Source: Temnopleurus reevesii | Taxonomy: Eukaryota; Echinodermata; Echinoidea; Temnopleuroida; Temnopleuridae | Reading direction: 5' to 3' | Length of the DNA: 13,131 bases | Assembly: GCA_036244855.1 (NCBI GenBank) | Contig: BQKZ01007726.1 | Coordinates: forward strand, 20,254 to 33,384 | Notes under the pieces: model-generated | Told to the model about the DNA's origin: nothing | Seen by the model: the letters and a program-made list of their open reading frames with translations, nothing else | Database searches by the model: none | In this document: positions 9,266 to 13,131 of the stretch, piece after piece | Layout of the letters: every line of letters begins with the position of its first letter | Numbering within the stretch: the stretch's first letter is position 1 | Position numbers and translations under genes: made by a program

Positions 9266-10420
9266 CCACTGTGAAGATATTTAGAGACCTACATAAGCTT
9301 ACTTTGTGGTAAATAAAGGGCAACAAGTAGCAACAAAATATGTGTTAATAATACGGATTTGCAATACAAATGTCCCAAGATGCGTTTATGTCGAATCTTA
9401 TTGCCGGTATATCTAAAGAAGATATGAATATATGTTAGTGTTTCTTTTTAATCACGGCTTCAGGTGTTGTTTGAAAAAAAAAATAATATATATATGTGAT
9501 TCACAATTATCTGCAAGAACATTGTCGACAATGCTTTACTTCATGTAGTCTCTCATAGAGGGAGTATACATCCAAATTCAAGAAAATATCCATAACAGCC
9601 CATCCAAGTGGATGTTTATTCATTCATTCAAGAAAAGAAGAGGAAAACGTAAAAAGAAGGGGGAAGTGGAATATCGGTTCTTGAGCTCGTAACGTGTCTT
9701 TCTTACCACATCAAGTCGTCACCGCCAAAAATAAATCGTACATACTCTCATCCCTCTCAAAGCCAGGTCATGCCTTCTTGATTCACCCAAATGTGGATAT
9801 ATTCAAAGGAGAATTCTACCCAAGTGATATTAGCCTGATTTTCATGTAAAAAAAGCTGCACTTTCTTATAAAAATGCATCCACCCGCTATGTTACAAAGA
9901 CCATTTGAAAGTGCTTCTTTATGTATCCAGAGCTCCAGTCTCCAGGTTTAAAAACCCCGGTCACATTAATTTATTTGAGGGGTATACCCAACCGCCGCGC
10001 CGCTCTCTGTGTGGGTAAAGATAAACTGAAGTCTCGTTTTCATTTAGTGATTCCAATAAACTGGTTTCTCAAAACCACTTTCGAATATTTTTAATGGTTC
10101 CTATCAGCACACTAATTAAACGGATCCAAAATCAGTTCGTTTAAGTCGTCTTAATGCTATGGCGACAGATTTAGCGAGGTTACAGGCTCCGCGCGTTAAC
10201 TACAGACGATTGAAAATTACAATTATTTCTGTCTCTCAAAGAAGCTCAAATGTCTGTTTAACATTTTGGGATCATATAAAGGTTCCAAATAAGGGGCCAG
10301 TATTACAGAACATGTTTCTGTTGAACTGGTTTCCATTAAATTATTTAGACCTTTGCATACATTACTGCACTTAAACGGGGACGAAATGTGCAAAAGAAAT
10401 ACACTATTCGCCACCGAACA
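9266..10420. other. no gene seen; possible end of another dispersed repeat near 9805
   Basis: There is no supported gene. At about 9805-9822 the phrase AAAGGAGAATTCTACCC resembles a repeat terminus in style, but no inverted partner is found downstream, so it is not called separately. A short inverted repeat TTAAACG/CGTTTAA lies at 10116-10122 and 10138-10144. A GC-rich patch sits at about 9990-10010. The open frames at 10159-10374 (plus) and 10223-10453 (minus) overlap on opposite strands and look random. Confidence 0.5.
9520..9533. promoter_or_regulatory. 14-bp perfect palindrome of two SOX-like half-sites
   Basis: CATTGTCGACAATG is exactly self-complementary and contains ACAATG on each strand, a match to the SOX-family HMG-box consensus. 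No neighbouring gene is visible. It may be a chance palindrome. Confidence 0.25.
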
Positions 10421-10457
10421 GACAAACACAAAAACACACAAACAAACAAACACACAC
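10421..10457. repeat. A/C-rich simple sequence
   Basis: An irregular mixture of ACAA and ACAC units, for example ACAAACAAACAAACACACAC. It is a low-complexity tract, and the Cys/Val/Phe-rich minus-strand frame through it is an artefact. Confidence 0.75.
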
Positions 10458-10573
10458 TAATACGACAATTTTTGTTATAGACTATCACCTATGTTCGCCA
10501 TTTTCCTCTGATTTTCTTTTGTAGATATAGTTAAATGCAAGTGTTTGACTGTGTTTTAAAAAAAAACGTTATG

Positions 10574-10581
10574 TGACGTCA
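10574..10581. promoter_or_regulatory. CRE-like octamer TGACGTCA
   Basis: The second exact CRE consensus in the window, just downstream of an A-run at about 10557-10566. No gene start is visible nearby. Confidence 0.3.
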
Positions 10582-10831
10582 TGAAAAACAGTACACGTAC
10601 ACGATAAAAAGGAGCTCACGAAATAAAATAATTTGTACGAATAATGACCGTGATAAATGATGATAAACATTAAACAGTGGTAAAGAGAATGAGCGGAAAG
10701 TAGACATGTGGAGGTACATGGAAAACAATGAAAGATTAAAGAAAATAATGTCGAGAAACGATCGTTGAAATTGAAAAACAAGGAAATACATATACCAATG
10801 TTCCTCAATGCTATTTCCTGTCCAAGAATAC

Positions 10832-10865
10832 AATGATTGATCGTTCAGTCTGAACTTCAATCATT
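10832..10865. repeat. 34-bp imperfect palindrome (two-part stem)
   Basis: An outer stem of AATGATTGA (10832-10840) with TCAATCATT (10857-10865) encloses an inner GTTCAG/CTGAAC pair (10843-10848 and 10850-10855), separated by a small internal loop. It could form a cruciform in DNA or a hairpin in RNA. A second hairpin follows 18 bp later. Confidence 0.65.
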
Positions 10866-10883
10866 CCATGATCTTCGACGATC

Positions 10884-10905
10884 TTTCATATTCCAAAATA
10901 TGAAA
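10884..10905. repeat. perfect 9-bp stem, 4-nt loop hairpin
   Basis: TTTCATATT (10884-10892) pairs perfectly with AATATGAAA (10897-10905) around the loop CCAA. It follows the larger palindrome at 10832-10865, and GATC repeats flank the gap between them. No gene or terminator context is visible. Confidence 0.6.
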
Positions 10906-11175
10906 TACATCTCCATAGCCTTGATACTATCAGACATTAACGTGTTTCCTTACAGAAATTGATAGTGAGAGAAAATATGATCATTCAAGATTACTCGCTT
11001 CAGGACTCAAAACATCCTATAAGTTTGTGCAACAGTGATACACACTTTAGAATAAAGGTGCAAAATTCATGGTGCAAGAGAAAATGCAAAACTTAGAGCA
11101 ACTATTTGGGATGCAATATTGCACCATTCAGGGAAAACAATCGAACCTCAAAAGGCTTGCATTGGCACAGTGCGC

Positions 11176-11267
11176 AGTGCTCAGAGGATTCGAACCCGCG
11201 CCTTCGGGGATGTTGGATCGCTTGGTATTAAAACCATAACACCAGCGCCTTATCCGATCGCGCTCCC
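11176..11267 (-). repeat. tRNA-like sequence, probable SINE head (tRNA-Leu-like)
   Basis: On the minus strand, 92 nt resemble a type II tRNA with a long variable arm. It starts GGGAGCG, has the A-box-region sequence GATAAGGCGCTGG, an anticodon-like loop TTTAAT within TGGT/ACCA, and an intact B box GGTTCGAATCC at 11196-11186. AAGGCGCTGG is typical of tRNA-Leu and the loop could be read as anticodon TAA. The D loop is shortened and the acceptor ends do not pair, so this is not a working tRNA gene. It is best read as a decayed tRNA-derived SINE promoter head, on the same strand as the one at 3985-4058 but of different tRNA type. Confidence 0.6.
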
Positions 11268-11305
11268 ATGCCTAAGCGATGGTGAATCTAACAGTTATCA
11301 AACAA

Positions 11306-11430
11306 GGGGCCGGTAACATAAAGATATACGATTAATTTTGCAATTGATCGTATCTATTTGTTACACATTTTGCCATAGATTTACGATAAATATTTATCGT
11401 AAGTTTAATTGCATCTTTTATGGTACATGC
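11306..11430. repeat. small foldback repeat with GGGGCC-CATAAA start
   Basis: A short element starting GGGGCCGGTAACATAAAG. It holds two internal hairpins. The first pairs ATACGAT (11326-11332) with ATCGTAT (11347-11353). The second is a perfect 22-bp palindrome at 11381-11402 with TTACGATAAAT as its half. The right end, about TTTTATGGTACATGC, is a degenerate complement of the left. The style recalls a foldback repeat of sea urchins with GGGGCC ends, from memory. No coding capacity. Confidence 0.5.
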
Positions 11431-11535
11431 ATAAAGTCCCCATGACTTAACACAGTCTCCGCTTGAAGCTGTCAAAATGAACAATATCACACCTTTTAAA
11501 GGTTTTTTGTACCTCTTTTGCTGAGCGTGTATATC

Positions 11536-11560
11536 AAAAGGGTGCAATATTACACCTTTT
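11536..11560. repeat. 25-bp near-palindrome of the GTGCA family
   Basis: AAAAGGGTGCAATATTACAC plus five more bases is nearly self-complementary and resembles the ends of the family 2 MITEs. Further TTGCAC-like motifs follow to about 11607, so another fragment of the family may abut the element ending at 11529. The minus-strand 107-codon frame at 11332-11655 runs through this repeat and is not a gene. Confidence 0.5.
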
Positions 11561-11639
11561 CCAACTTTTTGTGACAAATTGCACGTTTTTGCAAATGTTT
11601 GCACTTTTTGTTTACACTTTTCTTTTGGTATGCATCCCA

Positions 11640-12117
11640 TTCTGAGATGACGCAAAATACAACCATTGATAATTTTGATACTTCACTCATTTCCGAGTTC
11701 ATTTCAAAGCACTGAATGAAATTAAAATGACTTTCAAAACAAGTTTCCTCACCATTTCCGCATCAAACAAATATAACACAGGCACACTTCTAGACATGAA
11801 ATATATAATTGGTGCGATTGTGACGTCACAGAAAGGTCACGAATGCACCATCAACAGTTGAAAAAATACCGAAGGTGCCAAAACAACTTTTGACACTTTT
11901 GATCTCCAATAATTCATATCAGAAAAGCGTAATGAATTCAGGTCAAAACCAGAATGTGAATATAACGCAGAGATGCACAGTTACTCCAAGGGTTCGAAGC
12001 ATAAGGGATCTTATCCACCAAGCCTCCTGGCTTTTATGATTCCTCACTTTCTTGTTTTGTTTTATTTTATATGAACTGTATTTTGTTACATTGTTGATAT
12101 TTTTTGAAGGAAGTGAA
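11640..12117. other. no gene seen; possible LINE 3' body toward its right end
   Basis: There is no supported gene. A small AAGCC-TCCT-GGCTT hairpin at about 12019-12032 precedes a T-rich stretch and then the AATAAA plus TGAAT tail at 12118. This arrangement would fit the 3' untranslated end of a non-LTR retrotransposon. The minus-strand frame at 11943-12155 is not convincing. Confidence 0.4.
11820..11829. promoter_or_regulatory. CRE-like palindrome GTGACGTCAC
   Basis: The third exact CRE octamer in 3 kb, here extended to a 10-bp palindrome. No gene is visible beside it. Confidence 0.3.
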
Positions 12118-12142
12118 AATAAATGAATTGAATTGAATTGAA
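12118..12142 (+). mobile_element. 3' tail of a LINE-like element: AATAAA plus (TGAAT)n
   Basis: AATAAA (12118-12123) is followed at once by almost four TGAAT units (12124-12142). Some non-LTR retrotransposons of the CR1/L2 type end in short tandem repeats rather than poly-A, and an AATAAATGAATTGAATTG tail is familiar to me from invertebrate elements. The element body would lie to the left on the plus strand, but no reverse-transcriptase or endonuclease frame is present, so it would be a strongly 5'-truncated copy with an undefined left border. A simple microsatellite next to a chance AATAAA is the alternative. Confidence 0.45.
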
Positions 12143-12415
12143 GTTCCTTTGGCAATTTGAAATGTTTTACTGAGTTTGAAAATTTATGTTTTTAGCTTTG
12201 CTCCTTTTTTTTTCTTTGCTTTTCTATTCATTGTGTTTTATTATGGTTCTATCAAATGTTTTGTCGTTTTTTGGGTCAAACGTATTAATGATGCTATCGA
12301 AATTGTCTTTTGCGATGATGACTGCAGTTTAAAAGTGGTTTTAACCATTATAGTATAACATATAATAAGACATTGATATTGAATTCAAGGTCCTCTTTGG
12401 GATTCATTCAGATCA
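12143..12415. other. no gene seen; T-rich sequence
   Basis: There is no supported gene. The plus-strand frame at 12176-12358 encodes a Phe-rich hydrophobic peptide because the DNA is T-rich, and it has no recognisable domain. Confidence 0.55.
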
Positions 12416-12419
12416 TTAA

Positions 12420-13012
12420 AGGGGAACTACACTCAGAAATTAAATTGCTATCATTAAATGAAGAAAAATAAGATGAACAAACTGTGAAAATTTGAGCAAA
12501 ATCGCATAATCCATTCAAAAGTTATGAATTTTCAAAGTTTTGATTTAAACCCCTCATGGGCTCCTTAAATTGGCAAACGTACAGGCAGGCACAAAATGGC
12601 TGCCAACATGGAGAACTCTCCATTCACTTTGTACACAAAATTTCACATTTTCCTCTTTTTCCGGAAAAGTAGACAGAATTTAGTTTTCTTGGTTAAATAT
12701 ATTATAGCTACATCAATTCTGCAAGCATTCCAGAAAGAACGGTGGTGATACCTCATTTGAAATATGATATTGATCAATTTTCAATAAATTTATATACAAA
12801 GTGTATGAGGAGTTCTCCATGTATGACATCACAGATTATGCTAATGGCTATACGTTGCCAATTCAAGGATACCCAGCACAGATGGAAATGGTAACTATGA
12901 AAATTCATAACTTTTGAACGGATTATTCGATTTTGCTCAAATTTTCACAGTTTGTTCATCTGATTTTTCTTCATTTACTGACTATACATTATTGTCTGGG
13001 TGTACTTCCCCT
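12420..13012. mobile_element. 593-bp foldback element with long inverted repeats (TTAA or TA flank)
   Basis: The element begins AGGGGAACTACAC and the complement of its end begins AGGGGAAGTACACCC. An 80-bp core of the inverted repeat (12455-12534 against 12898-12977) differs at only about three positions and includes GATGAACAAACTGTGAAAAT. The pairing resumes nearer the centre, where ATGGAGAACTC (from 12608) mirrors GAGTTCTCCAT (ending 12820). Most of the element can therefore fold on itself. TTAA flanks both ends (12416-12419 and 13013-13016), as in piggyBac-type insertions. Shifting the border by one base gives TA on both sides, as in Tc1/mariner. No transposase frame is present, so it is non-autonomous. 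Confidence 0.85.
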
Positions 13013-13020
13013 TTAAAACA

Positions 13021-13131
13021 AAACAAATAAAGAAATGATAAATACTTGTTGGATTTTTATGTAGCGCTTTTTCCAGAGGATACAAAACGCTGCAAGTACT
13101 ATGACAAACAAATAAAGAAAGGATAAATACT
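13021..13131. repeat. direct repeat of about 85-bp period running off the window
   Basis: AAACAAATAAAGAAATGATA with AATACT (13021-13046) recurs as ACAAATAAAGAAAGGATAAA with TACT ending at 13131, an offset of 85 bp and nearly identical. Between them lies a GTAGCGCTTT segment and its approximate reverse AAAACGCTGC. This is either the start of a tandem array or a flanking duplication around a small insertion; the window edge hides which. Confidence 0.6.

Larger units (their letters stand above)
11041..11529. mobile_element. probable MITE, family 2 copy C, interrupted by later insertions
   Basis: The left end, CACACTTTAGAATAAAGGTG after TA (11039-11040), and the complement of the right end, CACGCTCAGCAAAAGAGGTA before TA (11530-11531), match the ends of the element at 4321-4551. 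Internal GTGCA motifs include the perfect palindrome TGCAATATTGCA (11112-11123). At 489 bp it is about twice the length of copy A. The extra sequence is accounted for by a tRNA-like segment (11176-11267) and a separate foldback repeat (11306-11430), both apparently younger insertions. The nested interpretation is inferred from layout; target duplications for the inner insertions are not resolved. Confidence 0.5.

Noticed and set aside
11332..11655. Longest open frame in the window (107 codons, minus strand)
   Set aside because: It opens on TTG, runs through the foldback repeat, the right end of a MITE and a GTGCA palindrome, and has no domain.
12176..12358. Phe-rich hydrophobic 60-codon frame resembling a membrane peptide
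   Set aside because: Explained by T-rich DNA; no domain or flanking gene signals.

Overview
The window looks like AT-rich, non-coding nuclear DNA from an animal. I found no complete protein-coding gene. The open frames are all short (107 codons at most), several lack an ATG, many run through repeats or microsatellites, and none shows a domain I recognise. There is no bacterial-style gene packing, ribosome-binding site, operon or CRISPR array. Foldback elements, tRNA-derived SINE-like heads, a LINE-like tail, long microsatellites and poly-C runs together suggest an intergenic or intronic region of a marine invertebrate. The repeat style (ends such as AAAGGCCGACTCACACC, AGGGGAAGTACACCC and AAGGGTGCAATATTGCACC) reminds me of sea urchin or other echinoderm DNA. 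That is recollection, not a database match.

Layout. 1-661: a possible old dispersed repeat, then featureless sequence. 662-916: a foldback MITE with TTA duplications. 917-3984: mostly unexplained AT-rich sequence with small palindromes. 3985-4058: tRNA-like SINE head on the minus strand. 4219-4293: a weak candidate signal-peptide exon ending at a GTATGT donor. 4321-4551: a MITE of a second family with GTGCA-containing ends; its 5' fragment recurs at 6039-6105. 6601-6700: a 52-bp tandem duplication. 6967-7152: a second copy of the first MITE family. 7201-7832: three poly-C runs and a compound (CTT)n/(TTA)n microsatellite with two unresolved bases. 9016-9265: pyrimidine-rich DNA ending in a TCTA microsatellite. 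10832-10905: two adjacent hairpins. 11041-11529: a probable third GTGCA-family element, apparently interrupted by a tRNA-Leu-like SINE head and another foldback repeat. About 12118-12142: the tail of a LINE-like element. 12420-13012: a 593-bp foldback element with TTAA or TA flanks. 13021-13131: a direct repeat of about 85-bp period running off the window edge.

The elements share no pathway. The window records successive insertion of non-autonomous elements, each dependent on enzymes encoded elsewhere. The firmest results are the two TTA-flanked MITE copies, the large terminal foldback and the nested block near 11.0-11.6 kb. I see no convincing previously undescribed biological system.
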